From NCBI GenBank assembly GCA_022264855.1, contig JABYQU010000041.1, forward strand, positions 62,001 through 126,000: DNA of 64,000 nucleotides, written 5' to 3'. The position numbers and the translations under genes were made by a program. The first letter of the stretch is position 1. Every line of letters starts with the position of its first letter. Shown here piece after piece: positions 14,455-25,483 of this stretch. Origin of the DNA: Lenzites betulinus (Eukaryota > Basidiomycota > Agaricomycetes > Polyporales > Polyporaceae). Below the pieces are notes generated by a model. The model had not been told where the DNA came from, searched no databases, and worked only from the letters and a program-made list of their open reading frames with translations.

Positions 14455-14924
14455 TGAGAACTCTGGTTGGGTGTGTCACTTGAAAGGTCGTGGATGTGGT
14501 CGTGAGGGATATCTAGATCCCCGTGAATGGAGATGGGCGGAGCGAATGGAGACGGCGTTGCAAGATCGAGCAGCCGTAAGACAGCGACGGGGATAGCAGC
14601 AGAAGATAAAACAAGAATGTAGCGACGAGGGCGGCAAGGAAAGAGTGGTAGGAGGAGAGCGAGGAGAGAGGCGGACGGACTGCAACAACTGAGCAGCCAG
14701 CCGCGTCCTTCCAGATCGGGATAACCCCGATTCCAGATCACGCGTGCAATGTGAGACCGGCGTCTATGTCGCGTCGCGTCTCGACGCGCGACGCGCGCTT
14801 AAGTGCACCGGCCAGCTCAGTTTCTGTCCCTTCGCTGTCCCTGCGACTCAAACTATCCGTCATAGATTGTAGAAGAACTCTTGGATCTCTGTTAACTGGG
14901 ATAAAGTACGCGAGACGCACCGCA
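14455..14924. promoter_or_regulatory. Shared divergent promoter region, kinase and large E2
   Basis: About 470 bp between two start codons pointing apart. Around 14765-14795 there is a run of cgtcg/cgcga tandem-like motifs; no canonical TATA box is obvious. Confidence 0.45.
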
Positions 14925-17900
14925 ATGTCTACCCACAAACGTCCTTTGTCTAGCGAGTCCCTTGACATGCAGAACGCGCCGTCCAAAAGATCGGCGACTG
15001 CCCGCGTTCTCGACAGCGATGAAGACTCCCTCGAAGATATTCTTGCTCAGATAAAGGCCCAGGAAGAGAGCGAAGCGCTTGCCAGAAAGCTACAAGACGA
15101 GTGGAACGCGCCAGTCCCCTGTAGCCGCTGGCAGCCTACCGCGGGTGGCTCAGGTAGTCATAACAGCTCTGGCCCTTCCGACATCATCGTAATTTCCGAT
15201 GACGATGCAGAGGATGACCAGGCTATGGCACGTCGCCTCGCTAAGGAATGGGACCTTGAGGACTCCGTCCTTCAGAGCCACCCATTGGCTTCTTCTCGTC
15301 GCCCGTCTCCTCCAAAGGATAAGGCACGACACTCAAGCTCAGATACTAGCCCTGCCCCTCTACCCACGTCTGATCTGGCACAATATAGGGAGCTGTTTGT
15401 AGGTGAACGCTCATGCTCGTGCGGCTTCAGGATGCCATCTTCCCGTGGGCTGGTAAGCCAGTGCGCTACCGCAGCTCCAGGCAACTTCTTATTATATTTT
15501 CTAGGTCATGTACACGACACAGGTGCCACCTCCAAATCTTTTGCGTTTACTGCATGTCCCTTGTAAATCTTGCAACAAGAACCATTGTCGTGCTTGCATG
15601 TCCGCAACAGCGTGCCAACCCTCATGCAAGGGCAAGCCGCAAAATGAAGCCTGTCCGATCAACGAATGCTGCACTGATGTGCGCGCCATCGCGCTCTTCG
15701 AAGCTCTGGGTGGATTCGATAGACAATACCTCGGCGAACGCACGATGGCCAACGACCGCGCCCGAGAAGCTGCTGCGAAAGCTCGAGCAACACATGCCAA
15801 TATCACCAGCCATCGCGGTGTTGGCTACGGTGGAAACTATGCCGGCGACTACCTTGTCGACTTCAACCGATACAGTTCTCCCGGTTCTGTTCTTGGGCGC
15901 AGTCCATATTCTGTCCAACATGGCGGCGCTTCACAACGCGACCTGTCGGCAGCCCATTTTGACGAGATCATCGTTCGCGCTCTGAACACGATCACCTACT
16001 ATCTTCCATCGCCATACTCAGACAACGCTCAAATATACGACATGCTTCCTCATCCTGCCATTAGCAGCCTGCTTCTACTATCCCAGATACCCGACTTGCT
16101 AGCTAGTCTCCTGCGCAACGACTCTGTTACAGACTGGATTGCACGTATCGACGTTTACCAGGCGATGCTCGCGCTGCTCCGCCGGATGGCCGACTGTGAA
16201 TTGACCCTTGGGGTACCGTGCAGCAGTTCTTGTCTGCGGGCGACAAAAAAACTAACACATTGCAGGTACTTACAGGACCGCGGTGGGAGATGACAAGAAG
16301 CTGCGGGCTTGAAGAGTGGATGTGGGGTGACGGCGAAGTCGTCTGGGAGAGGGACCCATCGAGCGGCGAACTGGTTCCCGCTCCGCCGCTGTATGCGCAC
16401 TTCAAGAAACTGACCAAACAGTGCGAGACGTTCCTCGCAGGCGCGTCTGGTATGCTCGAGTCTGCAGGTGATGACGAGGACGCTATTACTATGGTCAAGG
16501 CGACATCTCTCTGCGGCGACATCATCGCTGTGAAGGAGGACATCGAACGCGCCATGGTCGCGATGGGCAAAGATCCTTCCGTCGTGCTCGGCATGCACCC
16601 CACATCCGAGCTTGCGGACCAGTCTGGGGCACAAAACAAGGGCAAGGGGCGCGACCCCTCAGTGGAAATGGAACGAACATACACGCGTGAATGCGAACGC
16701 CTAGCGTTCCAGCACGTCACCCTTTCTCGTCCGTCTGCCAACGGCGGTCTAGACTATCCAGAATACATGTATTCGCGTGAGCTCGCACAAACTGCGCAAG
16801 CGACGCGGAACCCGAAGGACCGCCTGCACCTCATCAAAGAGCTGGCCATGATGGCGACGAGCCTTCCGCCCGGCGTGTGGATGCGTGTGGACGAGGTCCG
16901 GAATGACGCCATGTGGGTCCACTTCCCTTCTTGATTTTGTGCCCTGTCTGATCCGTACTGTGTGATCTACAGTAAGATCATGATCGCAGGTCCGGAGGGG
17001 ACGCCCTACGCTGGCGGGCTTTTCGAATTTGACTGCTTCATTCCACTCGCATATCCCAACTGCCCGCCTCTGATGTACTTGCGCACGACTGGCGGCGGTT
17101 CCGTGCGATTCAACCCCAACTTGTACAATAACGGCAAAGTATGTCTGTCGTTGCTAGGAACCTGGCAGGGACGGTGAGTCGTTCTACATTGGTATATGGT
17201 GGGTGACTCAAACAATATCCTGGTGGTGTACAGGCCAGAAGAGCAGTGGTCGCGCAAATCTACACTGTTGCAGGTGGTTGTGTCCATTCAGAGTATGATA
17301 CTTGTTGATCATCCATACTTCAACGAGTGCGTCATTCGCAGCCACAGCTCGATATGTCATCGGGGCTTACTGACAATTGCTAGACCGGGGTATGGTCAAC
17401 CGAGTCCTCATAATCAGGCTAGCATCGAGTACAACGAGAATATCATGCTTCAAACCACTCGCTGGGCGATCGTCGACTGGCTCCAGGACAAGCATAAGGG
17501 CGGCCTGTGGGCGGTAAGTTCCCCTCTCCAGCACCCTCTCCTACAATGCTAAATGTCGTTGGATAGGACGTCATCGCGTCACATTTCCTCACTCGCCACG
17601 AGAAAATTGAAAAATGGTCTGTCCTTCGACACCTTCCCAAAAACTACCCTGTCTTACTATCATGTCCCAACGCTACTATTAGCATACAAAAATGGGCGGG
17701 TACGGTACCCTCCATCCGCAAATGTGCCACCGGGAGGCCCAATTCGGTATACATGACAGATCATGCTGGGTCCCTTGTACCCCCGCCTGAGTATCTCGAT
17801 TCGATGATGGATATGGGCGGATGGGGAACTTCAGTCTACTCCGGGTCTGGGTCGACACTGCCGACGCGCGGCGGCCACTCCGGACGCAAGCGACAACTGG

Positions 17901-17989
17901 CAGCCTCTCCGACGGTGAACCTTGTGTCCGAGTTCCAAGAGGGTATCAAGAGGGTCCGCGCGTGGAGACTGACGAAGACAGGAGAGTGA
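14925..17989 (+). CDS. Very large E2 ubiquitin-conjugating enzyme (BIRC6/UBE2O-class UBC domain)
   Basis: Seven exons (14925-15452, 15505-16212, 16266-16912, 16973-17173, 17234-17326, 17384-17513, 17567-17989) give 909 residues. The N-terminal 160 residues are acidic with SIM-like stretches (SDIIVISDDDAED). A Cys-rich segment follows (CKSCNKNHCRACM ... CKGK, near residues 190-225), possibly a zinc-binding module. The UBC fold is at about 620-790: IAGPEGTPYAGGLFEFD, then CPPLMYLRTT, then NGKVCLSLLGTWQG with the catalytic Cys, then an extended insertion typical of the largest E2s (EEQWSRKSTLLQVVVSIQSM). In animals such E2/E3 hybrids modify apoptotic and chromatin proteins; the fungal role is unknown. 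Catalytic residue present, so likely active. Confidence 0.88.
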
Positions 17990-20286
17990 TGGGGCACCCA
18001 CCACACGACTCGCATTGTACAATAGTGATACCACAAGCCACTGCTATCGCTTTCAGGTTTCTCTTGCACCGAAATTTGCCTTCAGCACACGAACCGTGCG
18101 ACGAGGCGTTACCCCTAGACGAAGCCGCATGGACGCACCTCAAACGCCGCCGCCCTCCCACTCCCCTCCTTCCGCCAAGCGCATCGCCGCCTTCGACGGG
18201 GGCTCGATGGCGGCCGCCCCGCCCCGTCCGTCCGAACGCTCTCTGGCCGCGCATCAGCAGACCGCGCGCGCACATGGGCGGCGTGGGGGAATGAGAACGG
18301 CGTGGCGCGCACGGCGAGAATCCGATGCGCGACGTGGGTGCGCCCGAACACGCACTGTGGGAGGAACGGCGCATATCCGTTCCGAATCAATGCGCACGCA
18401 CGGCGCTGCCGAGCACGTCGGCCTCGTTGCTGGAGGGTTTGCGCGGCGCGGGCCTTGTCCGAGGAGGGCCCTGGGTGTGGCATACAGTCATACAGTGGGG
18501 AACGGAAATGTCGCCCAATGACCGCGCGTAGGATGAAGCTCTTGATCGATCGCGGGAGGTTGTATTGCGACATAGAACATGCGTGTGGCGACGATCCGTG
18601 CAGTAACACATATTGCGCACCCGGTGACTGAGAGGGGGTTCGAGCGAGTGTCAAAAGTGGGCATTGGCGGAGGATGAGCGCAGGGACGACGTTCTGTATG
18701 AGACTCTGAGCGACGTTTGCTCAGCGCTGCTTCGACATTGCGGAAGATGATAGCGGCGAAGAAGTTCTTAGAGAGGATCGCACGTGGCGATTCTAGCATC
18801 GGGAGCATCAGGACTTTCACCGCGGCTTCTGGACTAGTGTTGCCATGGCGCGTGTGTGAAGTCTCGAGAAAATTACTCGTAAGTCGTGCTGGCGAGGGGA
18901 AACATTATCTTGAGCATATGTTGTTCGACCATGAAAGCTGCGTACAGGCATCAACATGCTACTGACCAAATCTAGACGACCACGCGCCTTCGTTTGATAC
19001 CATGTAGATATGGCTTCAACCTGCTGTAGGGCATACGCGTGATTGAATAGCGAACCTAGAATGCCAATATTGTGAGAGCTTTATATTCCGGATGTTGTTG
19101 CAGGAGGTTCTAGTCGCGATCGATGACCTTGTGATTGATGTGGGTGCGAGGGCCACTTGAACAGCCCAATACACGAGTGTAATCAAATCGTGTTGTGAGT
19201 TGCCGGATGGGTTTAGCAGCTGTACGCATGCACCGCACGATGAACCTGTTGGCTCAGAGCAGTGGTATCCCGGAAACAGCCGGCACGCGACACGCGTGAG
19301 ATCGATCGGGACATCCGCTCCTCCAACCCCGCTCGCTCAACATCACCTGAACGCATACGCCTCCCCAAACATGCCCCATACATCCTCCGACGCTAAACAC
19401 GTCCTCCGCGTCGTTGCTTTTGGAGAGTCGCTGAGCGTCGGAAGAAGCGCGGGATATCCGCGGCAGAAGGGTCAGCGGGACCAACAACACGGAAATGGAT
19501 CGCTACCGCCAGATTGTGGATCCACTCCCTTGGGCAGCTTCCCTGATATGGCAATCCAGTACGTTGGCACGGTAGGCGTATCTCCTCTCGCGCGTACGTC
19601 CTCGGGCGGACGTCCAGCAGAACGCCGCGGACGACGACGCTGTGGCGAGTGCGAGGAGTCCGCGCCGGGAGCACGGAGACAGGATATTCGTGTCCGCCAT
19701 GGCGTTCATGCAGGACACCGATTGCTTTGTGGCGCACCCTTACCGCGGCAAGTTTGCGACGCGAACTCTCCGCGTCCCCGGGTTGGGTACGTGCACCCGC
19801 GACGTCCGAGGCGACGCGTGCGCACGCGCGTCCAAGTGCACACTCCCGCTGCCCTCGTCCCAAACCCGCGCGCCGCGTCGCACCACTCCGCCCTGATTAC
19901 TGCGCAGCTCCGCGCTCAATGGCACCGTGAACCACACTCCTCAGGCCCAATATCCCTGCCCTGTCCAGCCGCGCGCGCTGGGTGCGCTCTGGGAAGAATC
20001 CGCCCGCTATTGAGTGGCCCACCCGCGATGTCCGGCCCACCTGCCCTTCTTTTCCTCGCAGTGAATGCGCCGCACACTGCGCGCGCCCGCCGCCCCCCGC
20101 GCGCATCGCGAATCGCGCCCGTTCTTCCCGACAGCGCGACGACGGCTGACTCAGGCGTCGAAGCGCGCGCGCGACGATCCCGCAGGAATGGCGTGCGCGC
20201 ACGCACGCCCGGGGGACGAACCTCCCATTCGGAGGCGCGTTCCGGCGCAGCTGCGCCTCCTTGACGGCGGCGCGCGCGTGGCTTGT

Positions 20287-20350
20287 CAGCACTGAGCACA
20301 TATGGCGAGTCAGCACTGAGCACATATGGCGAGTCAGCACTGAGCACATA
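20287..20350. repeat. 24-bp tandem repeat, about 2.7 copies
   Basis: The unit cagcactgagcacatatggc plus gagt occurs at 20287 and 20311 and, truncated to 16 bases, at 20335. Copies are identical over the compared bases. No gene is assigned here. Confidence 0.9.
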
Positions 20351-20753
20351 CGCCGACGTTGCCTGCTCGGGGCGACATACCGTGGCAGCAGAGGCACCGG
20401 GCCCCGATGGGCTTGCGGTCGGGCACTAACACTGGCAGACGCTGCGGGCCCGGCGTCCCCGCTGTCGGTGCTGGCGCTCGGCGGGACGTGGTTTTGGGCT
20501 GAGGGTGCGGTGCCTAGGGTGTGGAACGTGCGTAGCGTCGATCCACCCGCGACTACGGGAGATAGTCTGCTTACCGTTGTTCGGGAAAATAGGGGGACGC
20601 TTGCGTTGGAAAGCCTCTGCGGTGCAAGACGGCTACGCACGACGTGCTATCGCATGGCAATTATCCGGAGGCAGCGTCCTGCCCTACGAACAACGGAGGG
20701 TTTTATTGAGGTCCTTGTGCTATAAATATGCGGACGTACCAAAATATCACTGA

Positions 20754-20788
20754 CTTCATGCAGCCAAAATATCGCCAACTGCATGAAG
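20754..20788. other. Perfect 10-bp inverted repeat (hairpin)
   Basis: cttcatgcag at 20754-20763 pairs with ctgcatgaag at 20779-20788 around a 15-nt A-rich loop. A related near-copy (ccaaaatatc) sits just upstream at 20739 and a TATA-like tataaata at about 20721. Function unknown. Confidence 0.6.
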
Positions 20789-21642
20789 CCCTCTCGGGGA
20801 ACGATTGAGAATAACCGTACGTCGCCGATTCAGTAGTAAAAACCATCAGTAGCTAAACACGCATGCACGTCGAGCGCCCAGAGGCACCCAAAACCGAGCA
20901 AACCCGAGCAAAACCGAATGAGACCTCGGCACTCCGGGCTGCAAAAACGCACGCAATCCGCTCTTGTCCCGAGTACCACCCACGACGAACAAGCCCGCGT
21001 AGCCGACTTTCGCCAGCCCACTAAGCAGGCGGGGTGGGGGTAAGAGAGGAAATAGAGTGGCGATAAGACCCCACGCCCCTCCTGAGCCGTCATCGCAGAC
21101 CCACGCAAAGCCGGCCAAGCACGAACGCGAGCCTCATCTAAACGCCTGGAAGATCCCCGCATAGCCCACATAGCCCACATAGCCCCAGCCAAACATACCT
21201 GTGTAGAGGCTATTGCTGGCCAGCTATAACGGTATCTGGTACGCAAATACCTGGGTCGGTGTGAGCGAGATAAAAAAGAAACAGAGGCGGACAAGGCGAT
21301 GCGCGACGTACCCACTGCGATACCACGACGCACCGCCGGGCGGGCGACAGCCGGCTTCTCGAGCGCGTCCAGAAGCAGAGAAGGCCTAGCGGAACCATAC
21401 CAGAACCATACCTAGCGTACGAAACTGGATGCAGAGAAGCGGCCGCCTTCGCGCACCGTGGGGACGCGCACGCGCGAAGTGCCGCGCGGGCGCAGATGGC
21501 TTCAAGTTACATTATTCATGTATGACAGCGGTGAGATAGTATGCGGGACAAGTCGTGGGGCGCGTTAACATGAGCAGGGTACATTGTCGCGAGCAGGCCG
21601 GGGGCGGTCCGTAGCAGTTGCGGGGCTCGGCGTAGAGGGGGT

Positions 21643-22016
21643 AGGGGGACATAAATAATTACTGATACTTGCGATGTTCCTGGGGCGGGAAAGAAGGTTA
21701 GCACGAGGGTGTAGGATGATGGGGACAGCGGATGTGCGTACGGGAGCATGTGTGGTTTCGTGGTCGACGTGCACGAACGCACGGCCGACGTTCGGCAGGA
21801 CTTCTAGTTTGTCCTGGAGATTTTGTGCGAGGGGGACATAAATAATTACTGATACTTGCGATGTTCCTGGGGCGGGAAAGAAGGTTAGCACGAGGGTGTA
21901 GGATGATGGGGACAGCGGATGTGCGTACGGGAGCATGTGTGGTTTCGTGGTCGACGTGCACGAACGCACGGCCGACGTTCGGCAGGACTTCTAGTTTGTC
22001 CTGGAGATTTTGTGCG
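21643..22016. repeat. 187-bp direct tandem duplication of a gene 3' end
   Basis: Bases 21643-21829 and 21830-22016 read identically. The unit contains the 3' part of the penultimate exon, the last intron, the last exon and the stop codon of the cation transporter on the minus strand. The gene uses the right-hand copy; the left-hand copy lies after the stop as a relic. Identity without visible changes means either a very recent duplication or an assembly artefact. Confidence 0.93.
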
Positions 22017-23793
22017 AGGTCGTGTGCTTTCCATAGCGGGGTGTTCGCGTCCATCACGACGTCGATCTCAACGTAAAGATCCTGTAGAAGACACGTTAGA
22101 CGGCAGGCGGCATGCGACTGCACTATGAAACATACCGGTCCGCTCTGTAGTAATGGTGGTTAGCCCAAAGTTCATGCTGGAAAAGAACGAGTACGTACGT
22201 GATACGCGCGCACGGTGTCGACTTTCTCAATCTCGTCGCTGAACGTCACCGCGTTGTAGATGAGCAGCTGCAGGAACTCGTGCGGTGCGGATTTGCCCGC
22301 GAGGAGCTCAAACTGGTGGTAGATGGTGCGTGACCACGCAACGATGACGCCGAATGCGATCTGTCAAAGTCCCGAGCACACGTCAATGTGCGGTCGACTT
22401 CCCTGATATGAGTGACCCACGATGATAGCGCCCATTGGGTCCAAGTCTGAAGGGGAGGCGGGATGAGACAGGGCATACTGCGGCAGAACAGGGAGGAATG
22501 CTTACACCACCGGAGCTTACTGCCACCAGCAGACATGAGCAGACCTAATGTATGCGAGTCCGTGAGCAGGAGGCGCGCATACAGCCAATGGACGGCGTCT
22601 CGAGCGCTCACCGAAACCGTTGATGAAAAGGTCGTTCCTATGGTCCTCCCACAGCATGCGGACTTGGCTCGATGCACCACGGTATCCAAAGCAGTACAGG
22701 AATAGCAGGAACTTCACGCCTGAACGAGTGGTCGGCCATCAAGGACGCGAGCGCGAATATTTTAGGTGCTTACCTAGGGCGGCGCCAACTGAGATCAAGG
22801 ACGGGATGTGTAGGGCATTCGTGTCGTCACCACTGTGAGTGATGAGTGTGCGGGCGGCTTCAACGATGACGACCAGGTTGACTGAGCCCATGCTGTTGGA
22901 AACAAATGAGAGGCTGTGCAGCGTGTGTGGCATGAGGTCACATACAGGAATCCTGAAGGCGCTGAATTAGTACATATAGCGGCAGAGGGGAGGCTCAATG
23001 CTTACCGTATACAATGTTGCCGATAGTTTCGAGGCGGGATCCACCGACAGGCCACTTGTTCATGTCTAGTGCAGCCGCTTTCCTGTGGAGCCAGAAGAGG
23101 AGAACATTGCTTCCGATATCGAAGACGGAATCGATGCCCGTCGCCAGCAAAGATAGAGAGAGTGACGATATCGCCGCATACACTGTGCGGAGTTAGACAT
23201 GGTGCCACAAATAGCGGCAGGCGCCCTCACTTTGCAGGATGCATAGCGCGAGGTTAGCTAGGAGACTCGCCCATACTGCGATCTTGACCTAGGACGAGTA
23301 TTAGTTCCGTGCAGTGGTGCTATGACGCGAGGCTCCAATGTACCGGTAGACGAGAGAGCTCTTCTTCTACTCGTGCCTCGCTGGTATGCTCGTCCATGGA
23401 CTTGAGAAGGTCATTGATGAGCTGAATAGGGGCGTGGTCAGTACGGAGGTAAGGATCGTAAAGAGGGAATAGGTGTACATTGTTCTGGCGACGGTGATAC
23501 TGTTCAAGGCCCTTGCCCTTCCGTCGTTTGCGGAGGTCGTATAGTTGCGCATCGTTCTTGTAGGCGTCTAGGAAGCTAAAGGGGTCCTCGACTTTCTTCG
23601 GTCCAGATGCCCTCTCGACGGTGTCGAGCTGCTGTAGAAGATCGGGTACCGTTGTCTCGGAATGCTAGAAGCGGTACCGTCAGTACGGCGGAGGCAGTAA
23701 TGGCGGGAGGGAAGGGCGGACCGAGGAATCGGACGAGGGCATGTCTGTGGGTGCGACTTCGTCCTCCGCGGGGCGTGCGTTGGAGTGTTTCAT
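21846..23793 (-). CDS. Cation diffusion facilitator transporter, Mn-type DxxxD signature
   Basis: Fourteen exons (23793-23722, 23664-23479, 23421-23344, 23288-23231, 23182-23006, 22952-22946, 22892-22774, 22719-22612, 22544-22506, 22446-22421, 22360-22199, 22144-22136, 22081-21929, 21866-21846) give 404 residues. The cytosolic N-terminus leads to six predicted membrane segments and a C-terminal cytosolic domain ending VDHETTHAPEHRKYQ. Metal-site helices carry DSVFD (TM2) and DHRND (TM5), the DxxxD pairs seen in the Mn2+-transporting CDF group rather than HxxxD of Zn transporters. The product should export Mn2+ (or Fe2+) from cytosol to vacuole, Golgi or mitochondria. Exons 6 (7 nt) and 12 (9 nt) are micro-exons required to keep GNIVYG-FL-MGSVNLV and RAYH-SGP-DLYVEID. 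The last exons lie in the tandem duplication. Confidence 0.9.
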
Positions 23794-24431
23794 GGGCTAT
23801 GGAAGAGGGAGGAGTATTTGAGGAGGAGGGAGCATAAGAGCGTTGAGCGTTTGTGCGGACGGAGGGGAGGCCCAAGGGAGCGGTACTGACTGCGAAGAGA
23901 ATCGTTCCCTGCTGTCGGGCTGTTCCCACTGTGTCGGTAAGCATCTCACAGCGATCTCATCTCAGGCGCCGCCCGGGATCTGTGCTCACCTGGCTGCAGC
24001 GGTGGGCGTGGCGAGCTGGAGACCGCTTGAGAGCGGGCGCGGATGTCGGACGATGGTGGTCGAGCACAGAGCGCGGCCGGGGGGTGGGCACTGGGGGGAA
24101 GGGCGATAGCGGGCGGCTGTTCGACGACGGGCTCCTTGGCGGACCTTGAAAGGGATGTGGAGTCCGACAGTGCGAGGCAGCGCAAGTAGACGCGTGCGAA
24201 CGTCCGCTCTCCGAACCCTGTGCTGCTGCCTCCTCCTCCTCGCCCTCCATTCGCCCACAGCGACGCACATCCCTGCGCGGGCCCACGAACCCTGCACGCA
24301 CACCCAGGGTCGCGCCCCCTCCCAGGCTCCGGCCCATTTCTCATCTTATCTGATAACCTGTCCCACGTGCCGGCCATTGCGCGGCCTTGCGTTCTCGCAC
24401 CTCTCCTTCCGGGAACGCTGTCACATCAGCT
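23794..24431. promoter_or_regulatory. Divergent promoter region of the CDF and small membrane-protein genes
   Basis: About 640 bp, strongly GC-rich at 23980-24310 and pyrimidine-rich towards 24431. No supported gene; the open frames here are antisense or chance readings. Confidence 0.45.
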
Positions 24432-24748
24432 ATGCAGTCCCAAGCCACCTCCCTCGTACCACTCGCCGCCTTCCTCGCCCTGCTCCTGTGAATATGCCAC
24501 CTTTGTGCAACACATAGGCCCCGCTGCTAACACTCTGAAATAGCTTCGCGGGCTTGGCATGGTGCATCCTGTCCTCGTGCATGGGCCGTTCCATCCTCTC
24601 CACCATCTCAGAGCTGTGGGAGATGGTCCTGCTCGGGGCGCGCTCGACCGGCGGTGGGGACCACGTCAGGCGGCGCATGAACCCGGGTCGCTGGGAAGAC
24701 GACCAGCTGTTCGAATTAGAAAACAGAGGCAGACCCCGCATGTCCTGA
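24432..24748 (+). CDS. Small membrane protein, function unknown
   Basis: Two exons (24432-24487, 24544-24748) with a 56-nt intron give 86 residues. The N-terminus is hydrophobic across the splice (SLVPLAAFLALLL then FAGLAWCILSSC), forming one or two membrane segments, followed by a polar tail (RRMNPGRWEDDQLFELENRG). The first segment could instead be a signal peptide. I do not recognise a family. Support is the clean splice joining a hydrophobic run to a compositionally natural tail, and a pyrimidine-rich leader. Confidence 0.55.
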
Positions 24749-25483
24749 CCTCTGCTTTGCCCTCTTTGTGGTACCGTGTCCCCTTGTGCGTCCGTAGAAA
24801 CGGCGATGCTGATCAGCCACGATAGACTGTCCGTTGTATCTTATATTCCCATTGGACTCCCGCCTGCGATGTTCAAGTTGGCCTTCACACACGCTAAGGG
24901 GGCGGCGTGCGGCGGACACCGCGCGCCCGGATGCAGATTCCAGCCATAATCACGATCAACGTGACAGCTTCATGAAACCTTGGTGGACACTGAACGCGTC
25001 TGCTCCGCCAGCGTTCTGCGCGACCTCGTCTGCAGTCCGTCGCTGTGCCATCCATGTCCGACCATCGTCGGGCCTCTCGCGTGCGTGCGGTGCAGTAGCT
25101 CGAATGCCGTCACGCGTGGGCGAGTCTTGCTCGCGCCTGGGGCTCTGGAAGAGAGACGTCGGGTGAAGGGCGTGCTCTTCACGAGGCTGAATCGGGTGTT
25201 GACAGATCCAGCCTGGGTATCGGCGATGGAGAGCGCGAGGAAGACGCCGCTGGTGGTTGACCCGTGCAGGAAGCGAAGAGCGCACGGCCCCGGTCAGCTC
25301 TCGCTCGTCCGCCGCGTTCAACCCCCGCCGGCCCTCCCTATAAAGCGCTCCCCCCGCCGCCCTCCCTCTCCATCCTCTTTCTTCCCTTGACCACTACGAT
25401 CTCCACCCGAGCCCGTACTGTTCACCCTTTTTCCCCTGCTCTCGCACTGCTTTCGTCTCACGACACCACATTTCTACTTCATC
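24749..25483. other. Intergenic, promoter of the secreted repeat protein
   Basis: No gene supported. A minus-strand frame at 25260-24960 (including LSIADTQAGSVNTRFSLV) looks partly coding but has no start or splice structure I trust. The right end is a strong CT-rich core promoter with a TATA box. Confidence 0.4.
25339..25344 (+). promoter_or_regulatory. TATA box
   Basis: tataaa 140 bp upstream of the start codon of the secreted protein, followed by a CT-rich stretch (25350-25480) typical of strongly transcribed fungal genes. Confidence 0.6.

Larger units (their letters stand above)
17990..21642. other. Gene-poor region with small repeats
   Basis: The longest stretch without a confident gene. 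Open frames of up to 354 codons (19200-20264, plus) and 247 codons (20640-19897, minus) overlap each other in a very GC-rich stretch and lack domains or plausible splice structure. Embedded are a 24-bp tandem repeat, a perfect 10-bp hairpin and a short 9-bp tandem (tagcccaca) near 21163-21185. It may be an old transposon remnant but no terminal repeats or transposase motif were found. Confidence 0.4.

Noticed and set aside
19200..20264. 354-codon plus-strand open frame, and overlapping 247-codon minus-strand frame at 20640-19897
   Set aside because: Both are Arg/Pro/Ala-rich readings of very GC-rich DNA, overlap on opposite strands, and show no domain, signal or splice logic.
24956..25321. 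Minus-strand 121-codon frame upstream of the secreted protein
   Set aside because: Partly natural composition but no trusted start, no splice partners, and it overlaps the promoter of a strongly expressed-type gene.
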